Positions 11,247 to 22,201 of a stretch of 64,000 bases of DNA are shown in pieces (position 1 is the first letter of the stretch; every line of letters starts with the position of its first letter). The notes beneath the pieces were generated by a model, which was given only the letters and a program-made list of their open reading frames with translations, had not been told where the DNA came from and did not search any database. The position numbers and the translations under genes were made by a program. The stretch is taken from contig CM037877.1 in assembly GCA_021292165.1 (NCBI GenBank), positions 7,183,980 through 7,247,979 on the forward strand, in the 5' to 3' direction. This stretch comes from Shinisaurus crocodilurus. Taxonomy: Eukaryota > Chordata > Lepidosauria > Squamata > Shinisauridae.

Positions 11247-11806
11247 TATAAGGGAACGATCCTATGGCCCCATGACATTGTCTGAGGGGCCATAGGATAG
11301 TTCAGATTCCCAGCTCTGAGGTTGGAGGCAGCACTCGGACCTCGGAGCTGGGAATCCACACTCTACTCCACCACTCCCCCACCCACTCACAGCTGGCACA
11401 GAAAGAACTGCACCGGCTGCTCTCCGAGGTTAGGAAAGCGACCTTGGGGGGGGGGGCAAAGGGGATGGAGACCAGAGAGCGACCAGGATATGAGGCATTT
11501 ATGTTTATTTATTTATTTGTACTATTCGTATACCGCTAAATATTAAGAAAAAAAATCCCGAAATGGTTTCCATATAAACATTAAAACCAGAATTAGAATC
11601 CTGAAGCCGCTCCTGCCAGTTCCTTCCCTCCAGCTCCAAAATGCTGTTGCTAGAAGACCAAAATGGCTATTTAGCGAAAATGCAGAGCGGGAGGAGTGAG
11701 GAGGTGAAGATCGCCTCTGCCGCGCCTCCCGTTCTGCATTGGATGCGCCCGAGCCTCCGAGTTCAGAGGTTTATGCTCATCTGTCATCTCCGTAGGATCG
11801 CACCCT
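11247..11806. repeat. Unnamed interspersed repeat, copy 1
   Basis: Starts gatcctatggcccc and ends ccgtaggatcgc, i.e. roughly inverted ends. It shares long blocks (ggccataggatagttcagat; ggctgctctccgaggtt; gtgaaaatgcagagc; gcattggatgc) with 30348-30782 and part of 23090-23440. An A/T-rich LINE-tail-like insertion sits at about 11505-11590. Confidence 0.6.
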
Positions 11807-11814
11807 AAACGCCT

Positions 11815-12105
11815 TCACCGTGTCTTTTTATGTTTTTGTTCTGTCATTGCGAATTATATTATGTGGATTGTTGTTCTGTAATTATTTTTATTGTATTCTT
11901 TGAATATTACATTTACTGTTCCCTGATATTTTGTAAGTTATATTTATTGTTCTCTGACATTTTGTAAATTATTTTTTGAATATTATATTTAGTATTCTTT
12001 GATGTTTTGTGAATTATATTTACTGTTATTTATTTGTCATGTTGTGAGCCACTTTGGGCACAATTTTGGTGGAAAAGCGGCACACAAATAAAAGGTGATG
12101 ATGAT
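11815..12105 (+). mobile_element. LINE 3' tail (L2-like), T-rich
   Basis: Repeated ttctttgatattttgtaaattatattta units lead into a LINE-type end (gtgagccactttgggcacaa; ggaaaagcggcacacaaat) and a (GAT)n stretch. No protein-coding part is visible. Confidence 0.5.
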
Positions 12106-12155
12106 GATTGATCATTTTCTACTGTGGGCTGCATTGTTGTCAGCCTCTTCGGGCA

Positions 12156-12158
<3 letters not shown>

Positions 12159-12203
<45 letters not shown>
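12159..12203. repeat. AT microsatellite with a short AC run
   Basis: About 17 AT units are followed by five AC units and more AT. Confidence 0.95.
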
Positions 12204-12305
12204 TATATATTTAATGGAAAGGTACTAAATAAAAACATAAATAAATGTCCCTTTGAGTAACTCCATATAATACATTTTGTGATTTGGGAATCCCAAATAC
12301 AAATT

Positions 12306-13115
12306 TAGGGATGTGCCACACTGGGAAATCTGTTTTGTTTAAAACTGATGGGATTCCACATTGTTTCCATTCCGGTAAATGGTGGCAGACCATAGCAGAT
12401 TCTTTCCCCCCATTCTTGAAAAAAATATGCATGATTTTTTTTGGGGGGCTATGCCATTTGTGTAAAGCGTAATTTGCACAAATTTTAATTTGTGCAATTT
12501 GGGGGGGGTCTTAAAATTTGCACAAGTGGTGCAATTTTTAAAAATATATTTATTTATTGGCGATCGATCTTGCTCAAGTAGTGTGCATGATTGCAAGTCC
12601 TCCTGTCTGCTACATAGCCCCACAGAGCCACATTCCATACTTGTCAAAGAACGTGTCAATTTCCCCATCCCCCTTCACTTAGGAAGTGCTGAAGTGGAGG
12701 ATGAATTTGACAAGTTCTTTGAAAAGTACAGAATATGGCTCTGCTGAAGCTAAAGGAAGTAGTGTGTGGAGAGAGGATGGAACTGACGAGGATATTTACA
12801 AGAGAAGAATATGCCTCTGCTGGGCTACCAACGTAGCAGACAGGCGGATTGCGATCTTGCACACTTGTGCAAGAATGCCAGTGAAGAAAGTAATTTTTGA
12901 AAATTACGACACCATTTGTTCTAACTTCAAGATCCCCCCCCCCAAATTGTGCAAATTGCCACCATTAAAAAACCAATGGAATCTGTGTACTGATTTGACT
13001 CACTACAGATCGAGTTGATGCCAGCAGGGCGGTGGGAGGACGGAATGGAATGAGATCTGCAGGGCTGAAATCCATCGAGTTTTCACTTCCGAAACAGAAT
13101 TCTCATACATCCCTA
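12306..13115. repeat. Element with AGGGATGT/ACATCCCT-like ends and TGCACAA repeats
   Basis: The left end (tagggatgtgcc) and right end (catacatcccta) are roughly inverted. The inside has many degenerate TTTGCACAA/TTGTGCAAATT motifs. The ends resemble those of the hAT element at 32910-33316. No matching target duplication was found. Confidence 0.45.
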
Positions 13116-13205
13116 TGACATGGCGCCAGCTATGAAGAGTGCCCGCAGGTATCAGGCATCAGATAAGTGAAAGGTTTATTGGGGGAAAGTGTTAATACTA
13201 ACGAC

Positions 13206-13268
13206 CTGCATACTGCTGCACTCCAGCGTAGGCTTGCTGCAAGGGGTCGGCTGCAGTGGGACTCTGTG
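13206..13268 (-). CDS. CELF4: CELF4 exon: short linker exon with a weak donor
   Basis: This 63-bp exon reads (A)[20 protein letters not shown] and is phase 1 at both ends. The acceptor is good (cttgtgtcttcacag|CACAGAG). The donor is GCAG|gtcgtt, which keeps only GT and lacks the usual +3 A/G, +4 A and +5 G. All seven other donors in the window are gtaag-, gtatga, gtgagt or gtgggt. Reading through gives a stop within three codons (Gly-Arg-stop). A good acceptor, a poor donor and in-frame length suggest an exon whose inclusion may be regulated; that is inference. Confidence 0.93.
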
Positions 13269-14410
13269 CTGTGAAGACACAAGAGAGGAAGAGAGGGGAG
13301 GATTAAAGTCACATGAACCAGCTTGGATCATCCGGGGGGTGCAAAGCACATTTTTTTCAATATAGATCAGACCCATTTCTATACAAACCTGAGAGCTTTC
13401 CTTGCCAGGGATTGCGAGCTACCCTCAGAAGAGCCCTGCTGGATCAAAGCAACGGTCCTTCCCAGAATTCTATGAGTGCTGAAGATACAAGCATCCCTAA
13501 CTTCTAGTTTTATACTGTGGAAGGAAGCACATTTTCTGCCCATGTGCCACTTTGGCCCTGGTAAGTAATTGGAACTGTCAGGCTCCTAAATATTTACTAA
13601 GGACACCAAAGCCCTGGGAAATGACAATTCCCATGGACCCTGGCACCTGCGCTGCTGCTCCTCATGCATGATTCAAGGGCCTAAGGAAGGTGGCAGCAGT
13701 ACCTCTTCTCATAGCAACCAGATTTGAGGAGAGGGAAAGGGGTACAGAGGCCTTGGCACGTCAACAGAACGTGGAGCTCAGAATGGGCCTGAGTGTAAAA
13801 TGAGATTGTTGGGGCCCAATCCGAAGCAAACTCAAATGCCTTTGCTTTAGGCAAGCCCCTTCTGAACTGATCTGAAGGAAACCCTCCAATCCGTCCCTTT
13901 CGCATCTGCAGAAACACTAGTATGTTGCAACATTACATTTCAAAACCTGATTAGAAAACACAAGTTGCAGTAAGCCGAAGCAGTTTGGGATTTCCCTTTG
14001 CTCCCCCTCATCCTCCTCAATCGACAGAACTTTGCACAAATATTTCAGTTGAAGAAGCTCTTTCCTTATCTGCAGCAATAAAATATTTAAAGTAAAGCTT
14101 GGCTCAACCTCTGTCCCCCCCCCTAATGTCACCTTGGCCCTAATATTTCACTTCTTGTTATGAGATTAATTTGTATTTATTGGTGCTGCACTGTTTTACA
14201 TTTATGCAGTCCCTCTGGCTTTGTACTTTTAAGACATTCCTTAGGGAATTGTGGGTGTTCATTCCCTTCCCTCTGCCTCCCCCGCTTCTCTCCTATCAGT
14301 GAGAGCGGAAGATCACTTGGAGGAAAGACGCAGTAGAAGTGGTGGAAGTTTAAAAAGAAAGCCTAGATACTCTTGGCTCACTCTACAAGAGGCACCAGGT
14401 GCATCGTATC

Positions 14411-14556
14411 CAGGGCTTTTTTTCTGGTGGAACTCACCGGAACTGAGTTCCAGCACCTTTTCTTCTATTAATTGCATTACAATTTAATCGCCATCTACTC
14501 CCGAGGAAATGTAATCCAAGAGTTCCGGTACCCTTTTCTCCAGAAAAAAAGCACTG
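14411..14556. mobile_element. Short hAT-like MITE
   Basis: The ends CAGGGCTTTTTTTCTGG and CCAGAAAAAAAGCACTG are inverted repeats. A perfect 8-bp duplication atcgtatc flanks them (14403-14410, 14557-14564). Inner arms share gagttcc/ggaactc motifs. It is non-coding. Confidence 0.85.
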
Positions 14557-15321
14557 ATCGTATCAAGGGACAGAGGCATACATGGGTGCCCTGAATTATT
14601 GTTAGGCAATGAGAAGCATGCCTTTGCCAAATATACACTGGGGAAAATATGCTGTATGCTAAAAAGAAAACCCTCACCAAAATTCTTTGCAAACAAAAAT
14701 GGCATTGTTCACCTGTATACATTTAACAAATTAAGCATATTTGCAGATTTTGGCTTATAATGGAGCATTGTATTCTCCGTATGCTGGTTCAGGGCACTGT
14801 AACCCACCCCCCTCTCAGCCTGTTAGGACCAGAAACGCTGTTATATATGTAAGCATATTATTTTCACAGATTTAAGGGCTAGAGCTCTCTGGGAAATCCT
14901 GAGGTATTTGGCCCAGTTCTGATTCTGGGCATTCCATCCACCTTGGCTTGAAAAGGATCAGAACACAACCGTAACTCAGAACGCGCCCCCGCCCACCCAA
15001 ATCTGGCATCCTAGATCCAGGTATTCTGCAGTTTTCTGCCATCTCTAACACACACCATTGCTACCATTCATACAGCTACATATTGGAAGGGATCATGTGT
15101 GATAATAAGATGCTTTCTGAAACTACATCGCCTCAAAGGAGCCCTGAAGCTTGTTGGCAATGAGAAATCTCTAAGCATGTCCCCACGTGCTTGGGAATGC
15201 AAACAGCTCTGCGGATTGAAGTGTAATCAAGGTACAAATGAATCCACCTTCAATGCAAGCGTTTTGGAGCTGTGTCTGGCCCGAACGTGATGCATAGTAA
15301 CCAAGATCCCGCCCATGAAAT

Positions 15322-15608
15322 GGAATCATAGAATCATAGAATCATAGAAAAGTAGAGTTGGAAGGGGCCTACAAGGCCATCGAGTCCAACCCCCTGCCCA
15401 ACGCAGGAATCCAGGTCAAAGCATCTCTGACAGATGTCTGTCCAGCTGCACCTTGAATGCCTCCAGAGTGGGAGAGCCCACCACCTCCCTAGGTAGTTGA
15501 TTCCATTGTCTTATTGCTCTGACAGTCAGGAAATTTTTCCTGATGTTTAGGTGGAATCTAGGTTCCTGTAACTTGAGCCCATTATTCCGTGTCCTGCAAA
15601 CTGGGATG
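15322..15608 (-). mobile_element. CR1 LINE, 3' end fragment
   Basis: The minus strand encodes the CR1 protein end (GLKLQEPRFHLNIRKNFLTV then RAIRQWNQLPREVVGSPTLE) and stops at three ATTCTATG units at 15324-15348. It is about 97% like the copy at 1951-2240, so both derive from the same young subfamily. Confidence 0.85.
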
Positions 15609-16600
15609 AAGGCAAAGCTGAGCTGATAAAATGGATGCTGAAAGTAACGTCTCTTGTCAGTTCGGGGCAGAAGTTTCCTCCCAGGGCACCTGGCCAAGGG
15701 AAGGAAGCTGCCTTTCTCTTAATTTCATCATTTCCATATCCCAGTGGAAAAAGTCTCTCTCAGATATAGTCGCCTCTTTTGCAAGGTAATCCCGACCAAT
15801 ATGACACAATGTGACCATGGCAGATAACCTTCCATAAACCTGGAGACATAAAACAATCCAATGACCTACTCGACAACCATAAATATAAATTTAACGAAGG
15901 CAGCACTTATTCATTAGGCAGGAGTCAAGAAACGACTCCCAAGTCCTTCAAAGAAAGTAGATCTGTTAATGTCACTTTCCCCAAGTCTCTGCCTGATGTC
16001 AAAAAAAGCCCAAAGTCAGCATGACAATGAGGGCTTCGTCTTAAAACGAACCTCCGCAAGCTTTCAGTGCTGATAGAGTTATCAACTGACATCAAGGGAG
16101 AGATGTGTGACTTAAAGGGACAGGGCAGCGAGACTGCTGGGCGCAAGCTATTTTCCATTAGAAATGCCACGACCACTATGGGGTTCACACTAATCAGTGG
16201 TTAAAAACAAACCGTCCCTGGGCAGAACAAGATGTTATGAGAGGATTGGGGCTGTCATTGAATGAGGAGTTCTGCATCTCTTCCTCTCTCCCCCTCACCC
16301 CACTATGAGAACCATCTGACATTACATGTTGTAATGTAATGCTGCTGGAATGAGATGTCTCCTGCTGCCGGGGCACGAAATACATAGCAGGCTTACAGCT
16401 TGGAGACTTTCCAGGCTGTTCATTGGAATGCCTTTCTGAGACCCTCCGTGCCTATCCTGAATTCCTACTCCCAGCCCTCCATGTCTCTCTGCTGCCTGGG
16501 TTCTAGAGCTGATTCTAGTGATGGGTTCTAGACCTGCCTACGGAAGGGTGAGAGATTTGTCGGGTTCACATTAGAATGCAGACTTACCAAATTCACACGT

Positions 16601-16890
16601 TCCCAACCTATGCCGGAGGAGATACGTCAACTTGTCAGTCTTTTGGACTTTAAAAAAGCCATAAAGACTGAACTCTTCCGGCAGGCCTATCCGGCGGAAT
16701 TTTAGGATGTTTTAAAGATGTTTTTAAGATGTTTTAAAGATGTTTTAAGATGTTTTTAGGATGTTTTAAGATGTTTAATAGTATATATTGTGTTGTTTTA
16801 GTTTAGGTATTTTATATTTTCTGTTGTTCCCCGCCTCGATCTAGATGGAGAGGTGGGTAATAAATAAAATATTATTATTATTATTATTAT
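16601..16890 (+). mobile_element. L2-type LINE 3' end with internal TTTTAAGATG repeats
   Basis: The last coding remnant (acttttaaaaaagccataaag, actgaactcttccggcaggc) is followed by six or so TTTTAAGATGTTTTTA-like units. The tail is cgcctcgatctagatggaga, ggtgggtaataaataaa and (ATT)n. Confidence 0.65.
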
Positions 16891-17250
16891 GCACAGATCA
16901 AAATACAGCAATACAGTAATATTTGGATGTTTCCAAATTTTGGGATGCATTTCCCATATCAAAATATGCACAAGGAAATTCATGCGTGTGTGTGTGTGTG
17001 TGTGTGTGTCTGTGTCTGTGTCTGTGTGTGTGTGTGGAATGTGCACAAAAATGTGTGCCATCAGGAAATGTGCACGCATAAATGCATATATTAGGGAAAG
17101 GTGCACACAAAATCACATGGCATGGGGGGGGGATCATTTCCGAAAAAATGCACATATTTAGGAAAGTGTGTTCAGAAATGTGCATGATTAGAAAAGTGCA
17201 TACATTTAGATAAATGCACACAAAATTATAGACGGATTTTCATGTGGACT
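16890..17250. repeat. Degenerate TGCACA-type tandem array with a TG microsatellite
   Basis: A loose 25-30 bp unit (AAATGCACACATTTAGGAAA-like) recurs across the region and is interrupted by a (GT)n run with TCTGTG variants at 16985-17036. Similar arrays occur at 30050-30240, 33070-33320 and 58615-58810. Confidence 0.6.
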
Positions 17251-17739
17251 TCTTTTTGGGAGGTGGGGGGTAAGCCTGCAGAAACGGGATGGAATGAACA
17301 TTATGCAGGAAAAACAAGAAACTGAGAGGAATCAGCCTTAAGTGATTTCTCTATCCCTATTCCTGCCTGGGACCTGATTCCACTGCAATTTTTTTAGACC
17401 TCCCAGACCACATAAATGTGATGCTGTCTTTACCACAATTAGCCCCTGACTCCATGCATAGACTGTATTTATATATTTACTGATGACATTTAAAAATGGC
17501 TTTTCCATTAAAAAAAAAAAAATGGCCAAAAGCAGTGAGCGAGATAAACCCTCTTGGCAGAGAGGTCATGCATGCCTTCTGGATCCTGTGCGGTCCTTCG
17601 CCTGCCGTAGCAGTTCGCAAGGGTTGTCAGCAGCAGTTGGAGTAGGAGCAGTGGTACTGCCTTAAAAGCCACCGCTGCAAGGTCAGGATCAAAATAAATA
17701 AATAAGCGAGCGGGTGGGAGGGCTCAATTCACCTTCTGC

Positions 17740-18000
17740 TTAAATCCAATTTAAATCACGCTCCCCAAGCCTAATCTATATCCATAATTATATCATTTGG
17801 TACAACAAGCTTGCGAGAGGTCCTACGAAATTTATGTAGATTAAAATTCATGGGTGCCATACTCCGGATTCCATATTATGAAGATTGATTAGGACAGCTG
17901 ATGCACTGATTAAAGAAGTGCGCGTTTACTGTTGTAATTAATTAGGCATTCAGACACAACAATAACGGCAATAACGGGAAGAATGAGCTGAGCAGGCAGA
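17740..18000. promoter_or_regulatory. Candidate conserved non-coding block
   Basis: This repeat-free, moderately AT-rich stretch contains homeodomain-type cores (gtaattaattagg, ccataattatatc, gattgattagg) and no reading frame. That resembles developmental enhancers conserved in introns of neural genes. Conservation cannot be seen from one sequence, so this is a guess from composition. Confidence 0.3.
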
Positions 18001-18227
18001 AAATGGCGGCCCGCCTTTGCCTTTTTCGGGGCTCTCTCGTTTGGCCTTACAAGGCTATGATTTGGGGGGGAAGGATCATCGACGGTGCATTAACTGGCCA
18101 TCCTCCTCCCCTTTTTGCTCACAAAGATCTCTCAACTCTGGAAGGCCAAGTGCTTTTTCCTTCAGAGAAGTGTCCAAGCCAAGGGTCAGGTCCTCCTGGC
18201 TACTGACCGGCTTCCCAACGTATGCAT

Positions 18228-18538
18228 AAGAACATCGGAAGCTGCCTTATAATGAGCCGGACCATTGGTTCATCTAGCCCAGTGTTCTCCAACCTTGGGT
18301 CCCCAGATGTTTTTGGCCTACAACTCCCAGCATGCCCCAGCCAGCTATGCCAAAAACATCTGGGGACCCAAGGTTGGAGAACACTGGGCTAGCCCAGTAT
18401 TGCCGAAATGACTGGCACTGGCTCTCCAGGGATTCAGGCAGGATTCTTTCCTCACCTTACCTGGAGAGGCCGGGGATTGAACCTGGGACCTTCTGCATAC
18501 AAGGCAGGGTCTCTACCACTGAGCTACTGGGCCCCATT
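18228..18538 (-). mobile_element. tRNA-headed SINE, split by a palindromic MITE
   Basis: The minus strand has an A-box-like head (gtagctcagtggtagagacc) and B box (ggttcaatccccgg), then the body ggcctctccaggtaaggtgag and gccagtcatttcggcaata. The element at 18280-18386 interrupts the body. The 3' part ends near 18228 (aaggcagcttccgatgttct). Confidence 0.75.
18280..18386. mobile_element. Palindromic hAT-like MITE, CAGTGTTCTCC family
   Basis: CAGTGTTCTCCAACC and GGTTGGAGAACACTG form the ends. Flanks are atctagcc/ggctagcc (6 of 8). The insertion lies inside a tRNA-headed SINE, so it is younger than that SINE. Confidence 0.82.
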
Positions 18539-19679
18539 GTGATGCTGGATGCATGTTTATTGCAGAAAGCCCTGCTTATAGGCTTCCCAGAAGCCCCTGG
18601 CTGTCCATCATTGGACGCGGAACGCTAGACTAGGTGCGCTTGCGGCTGAATCCAGCACTTTGTGTTATTGATGATTAAGATTTATACCCCGCCCTTCAAA
18701 CACAGTAGCAGCATGACAATTCTTGCAAACCTACAAATCGTGGAACAGTGTGACAAGCCAGCCAACATTTTTAAAAGTTGGAGGCAAGTCACTGAAGGCG
18801 GGCGCACAGTGGGTGAATTCAGGATAGCACCTCCAAGTAGCAACTTATCGAGCTGCCTTTGAAGGTGGCTACACGTGAGCTGTGGAAGTTAACCACCTAA
18901 CGAGTGGTCTTCCAAACACACCAGACAGTGTCCCATGTTTTAACAGACAGGGAAAGGACTGCACAGGCCAAACATGTTTACTTCCAAGTAATCCCCATGC
19001 TCACCTGGCTGTCGCTCTGCAAGCTACAAGGAAGGAAGGCAACTGACCTTCTGATTTTGGAAGGACAAGTTTTGCATTGTTTTTGTAATGAACGAATACT
19101 TCTTGTGGTGGGCTTATTTTAAATTGGCAGTTTTGTTAACACCATTGTGGTTTTAATAATTTGCTACGCTGGAGACTGTACACTGTTTCATTACGGTAAG
19201 CCACTTTGGGAAGAGTGTGGTCTTGAAAGGCGGCTTAGGTGCCTTGGAAACAAATCAATAAATTGGTTTGCATTGCTGCCGCTGCTGTCAGCCCTTTTGG
19301 TCCTGCTCTTTCCATGCTGGCAGTGGACGATGCTGCCTGAGATCCCCACCTCTGGAAAGGTCCCCTCGGGCCATGGGGCAGCTCTCCCCGTGATCAGCCC
19401 ACTGGGACCAAACGAGTGTTCCCCATTCGCAATGCGGCCGGGGCTGTCACCAGCAAGGCAGCGATCTGGCTGCTGCCTTGCGCCGCTGCATAGAGAGTGG
19501 TGCGCAGGTGCACTGTTGGAGTGGCAAGATTGCCGGGCTGCTGCGCACCCCCCCTCGTGAGCCCAAGAAGTCTTACAAAGGGCCTCGGGGGGGGGAAACG
19601 CATGACTTGTTGCACTGCGCAGGATAACAGGAAGGGGTCAAGGAGAAAATATCCAGTCTGTCAGGGATGAGGAATGTGT

Positions 19680-19790
19680 GGCCCTCCAGATGTTGTTGGA
19701 CTACAACTTCCATCGTCCCTCACCGCTGGCTATGCTGGCTAGACCTGATGGGAGTTGCAGTCCAACAAGATCTGGAGGGCCGGGCGTTCC
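19680..19790. repeat. Foldback element, CCCTCCAGATGT family
   Basis: ccctccagatgttgttggactacaac and gttgcagtccaacaagatctggaggg are inverted halves. The sequence is the common form of the squamate foldback group. Confidence 0.7.
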
Positions 19791-20077
19791 CCACTTCCGC
19801 TGCATGTCAGCTGCCACAGCGGAAGCCAAGAAGAGGTCAAGGGTACACCTTTTCTCCAGGATTGGGGCCCAGGGCAAGGCTCTTGTCCCAAGAGGATGGG
19901 GTAGGGAGGTCTCTAGAGCCGCTTCTTCTGCAGGTCATCCAGCCTTTGGTACCACATAATGCTTCTTGGCTTAGATGGTATTTTTCCAATGGAATTTACA
20001 AAAGCCACCTTAGGAATCTGATTTTAGGGCTGGAAGGCAGGTTTCAAAATTTACAAAATAAACTCAACCTATGAACA

Positions 20078-20255
20078 GGCCTGTGGCTTATGCTGGCTCA
20101 GCTTGTCTGAGCGTGGAAAGCTAAGCAGGGTCAGGCCTGGTTATTACTTGGATGGGAGACCCCTCCTCTAGTTTCCTGCATTGGGCAAGGGGTTGGACCC
20201 GATGGCCTTGTATTGTAGGCTCCTTCCAACTCTATGATCTATGAAATCTATTATC
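20078..20255 (+). mobile_element. 5S-rRNA-headed SINE with a CR1-like tail
   Basis: The head contains 5S rRNA-like sequence (gaaagctaagcagggtcagg, cctggttattacttggatgg, gagacc) covering pol III box A and box C. The tail (ttggacccgatggccttg..., ctccttccaactctatgatc) matches the CR1 3' end seen in this window. This is the SINE3 architecture: 5S promoter plus a CR1-type tail for mobilisation by CR1. Confidence 0.75.
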
Positions 20256-20702
20256 AACAGATCATCTTACAAGCCAGACCGATCCAGGCCACGATGTACC
20301 AGAGCACTGCCAGAAGGCTTCAGCAGAGAAATATCTTGAGATGAAACAATTTACCAATACAGGAGAATGCCATCACCCTCCACACCAGGTTTCTAGACAA
20401 GCTGACTGGAGAGAAAAAAATTGCCCCCTTACTCCCAAATATCTGTTGTTTCTGCTTTTGTTGAGGGAAGCATTTAATGGAATTATGTTTTATGAAATGT
20501 TGTGGACCACTTTGGGGACTTGGGTCAAAAAGAAGGATATAAGTCTATAATCAATCGATCAATCAGGCAATCAGACTATGAGCAAACTCATCTAAAGGGC
20601 ACTCTCCCAGTCCAAAAAAGAATTGCATAGAGCATAACACTAGTCTAGGGTTAGACTCCACCCGTCAGCAGGAAGCCTGAGGGGCAAGCTGGTTTGTCAT
20701 AC

Positions 20703-20852
20703 CTGGGTAAGGGTGGATGCCGTTGGCAAAGACGGCTTCTGCGGCGGGCTGCCCATTAGCCTGTGGCGGGAGGCCAGTGAAGCCATTCACCCCGATGGGA
20801 GATGGGATACTAGGCACGGCTGGTGCGGTGATGCCTGGAGGCGTACTGCCAC
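20703..20852 (-). CDS. CELF4: CELF4 exon: Pro/Gly-rich linker
   Basis: This 150-bp exon reads (G)[20 protein letters not shown] then [20 protein letters not shown] and FANGIHPYP. It is the proline-rich part of the divergent linker and the most CELF4-diagnostic stretch in the window. The acceptor is ctcccctcctctag|GTGGC and the donor TACCCAG|gtatga. Both borders are phase 1. The following exons (63, 81 and 144 bp) share that phase, so each could be skipped or included without a frameshift. Confidence 0.95.
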
Positions 20853-21149
20853 CTAGAGGAGGGGAGGGGAAGACAAAATGAATGCTGCAACTTCTATATG
20901 TCAGTTGGAGACACTGTCAAGTGTGCCGTCTGTGTCTGTCCCCATGGCCTGCCATTGTTGGGCTGTATCCTGTTGCTTCTGGCGGCGGCTGGCTCTTTGG
21001 TCTTAGATGCCCTACGGCACTTCTGAGGTGCAAATGTCTTTTAAAAATGGGGCAATCGATGCAAAAGCAAATGAAAACACACTTTGCCAATGAAAATACT
21101 CTCTGTTGCTCCCGAGGGCAGGACTAGACCCAACGGGTGGAAAATGTAG

Positions 21150-21396
21150 GGCAGCAGCAGATTCCAGCTAAACATTAAGAGAAAAGTCCCAATGCTGAGA
21201 GCTGTTCAGCAGTGGAACAGACTCTGCCTCGGGAGGTGGTGGGTTCTCCTTCGTGGAAGGTATTTACGCAGAGGCTGGATGGGCCACCTGTCAGGGGTGC
21301 TGTAGTTGTGCTCTGCAGTGAGAAGCCTGCCTTGAGCAGGGGGTTGGACTAGATGATCTCCAAGTTGCCTTCCAACTTGATGATTCTAAGAATCTG
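21150..21396 (+). mobile_element. CR1 LINE, 3' end fragment (older)
   Basis: agctgttcagcagtggaaca and gactctgcctcgggaggtgg encode a diverged version of the CR1 RAVQQWNRLPREVVGS motif. The tail is ttggactagatgatctccaa followed by gatgattctaagaat. It is more diverged than the other CR1 copies and lies in the opposite orientation. Confidence 0.7.
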
Positions 21397-21758
21397 AGTT
21401 TTCTACAGGTGTGGTTCTAACCATAGGCTCTTTGAGCAATGGGGAACTGGGATTGCATCTACCTGCTCTGCCACTCTTCCTGCTATCTCTGTATTGGATG
21501 TCACATTCGGTTAAGGGCCTATGGGTATGGGACCCCAACGTGCATAAGCCAGGGCCTCTTAATCACTATCTCAACATTTTAATGCGCAGCAATTGCACAT
21601 ATCGGACCAACATGCATTGGATTCTGCATTCATGTAGGCCCTTGTTTGGATTAAACTCCAGTATGTGGATTGCGAGCAGGTCAGAGGGTGAGAATGGGCA
21701 GCCCAGGGGCACGATCCCAATTCCCTGCTGTGCGTAGGCTCGAGCCATAGCTGCACAG

Positions 21759-21835
21759 GGCTCTGGCCATGCTGGCTGGGAATTATGGGAGGTGCAGTCC
21801 AACTCCCATCATCTGGAGGGCACCAGGTTGCCGAA
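21759..21835. repeat. Foldback element fragment
   Basis: ctctggccatgctggctggg, attatgggaggtgcagtcca and actcccatcatctggagggc followed by accaggttgccgaaggc resemble the right half of the CTCCAGATGT palindrome family. Confidence 0.5.
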
Positions 21836-22053
21836 GGCGGCCTTGAAGAGAAGCCCAAGAGAGAGCCGCCTGGCTCTATATTAAAAACAGTGGCCTGAAA
21901 AGGAACCACAAAAGCTTTTGTGAGGAGTGCGGAAGTAATATTGACGAATAAGGGAGGGTTGTTTTCAAGCAAGCCAAACTGAATTGTGTGAGCACATAAC
22001 AACCCCAGGCCGGTGGGACCTCCATTACTTGCTTGGGGCTGTGGGGTCCTTAC

Positions 22054-22201
22054 CTGAGGTGGGCGTCATGGGCGTGGCTGCCAGACCGTTCATGTTGAGC
22101 GCCGCCATCTGCTGCATCTGAGCTGCCGCGAAGGCCGCCATGGGGTTTAGGTAGCCGCCTTGAGCCACGGATGCCATGATGGCCGCCTGTTGCTGCATCA
22201 G
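22054..22201 (-). CDS. CELF4: CELF4 exon: Met/Gln/Ala-rich linker
   Basis: This 148-bp exon reads [20 protein letters not shown] then [20 protein letters not shown] and AATPMTPTS. It is a low-complexity Met/Gln/Ala segment of the divergent linker between RRM2 and RRM3, the region that mediates splicing activation in CELF proteins. The acceptor is ctctttgttccag|CTGATG and the donor ACCTCAG|gtaagg. The exon enters in phase 0 and leaves in phase 1, so it is the frame switch between the RRM2 exons and the symmetric exons that follow. Compared with the mammalian protein as I remember it, Ile replaces Leu in AALMASV and Thr replaces Ala in GLAAAPM. Confidence 0.95.

Larger units (their letters stand above)
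8155..13205 (-). other. CELF4: CELF4 intron (5.1 kb)
   Basis: This intron holds a hAT-like element (9769-10164), a palindromic CAGTGTTCTCC element (9428-9543), an L2 fragment (10308-10505), a minus-strand Sauria SINE (10918-11160), a copy of an unnamed interspersed repeat (11247-11806), a LINE tail, an AT microsatellite (12159-12192) and an element bounded by AGGGATGT/ACATCCCT-like ends (about 12306-13115). Its 3' end is one long pyrimidine tract. Confidence 0.8.
13269..20702 (-). other. CELF4: CELF4 intron (7.4 kb)
   Basis: This intron contains a hAT-like element with atcgtatc duplications (14411-14556), a CR1 fragment (15322-15608), an L2 tail (16601-16890), a long TG run with TGCAC-type repeats (16890-17250), a candidate conserved block (17740-18000), a tRNA-headed SINE split by a palindromic element (18228-18538) and a 5S/CR1 SINE (20078-20255). 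I see no additional exon. Confidence 0.8.
20853..22053 (-). other. CELF4: CELF4 intron (1.2 kb)
   Basis: The donor is gtaagg and the acceptor is a pyrimidine tract ending ctcccctcctctag. The intron contains a plus-strand CR1 3' fragment (about 21150-21396) and a degenerate palindromic element near 21760-21835. The rest looks unique. Confidence 0.8.

Noticed and set aside
13130..13376. Alternative reading frames across the 63-bp exon
   Set aside because: They are shadows in other frames. Only the frame giving [20 protein letters not shown] joins to both neighbours and matches the family.
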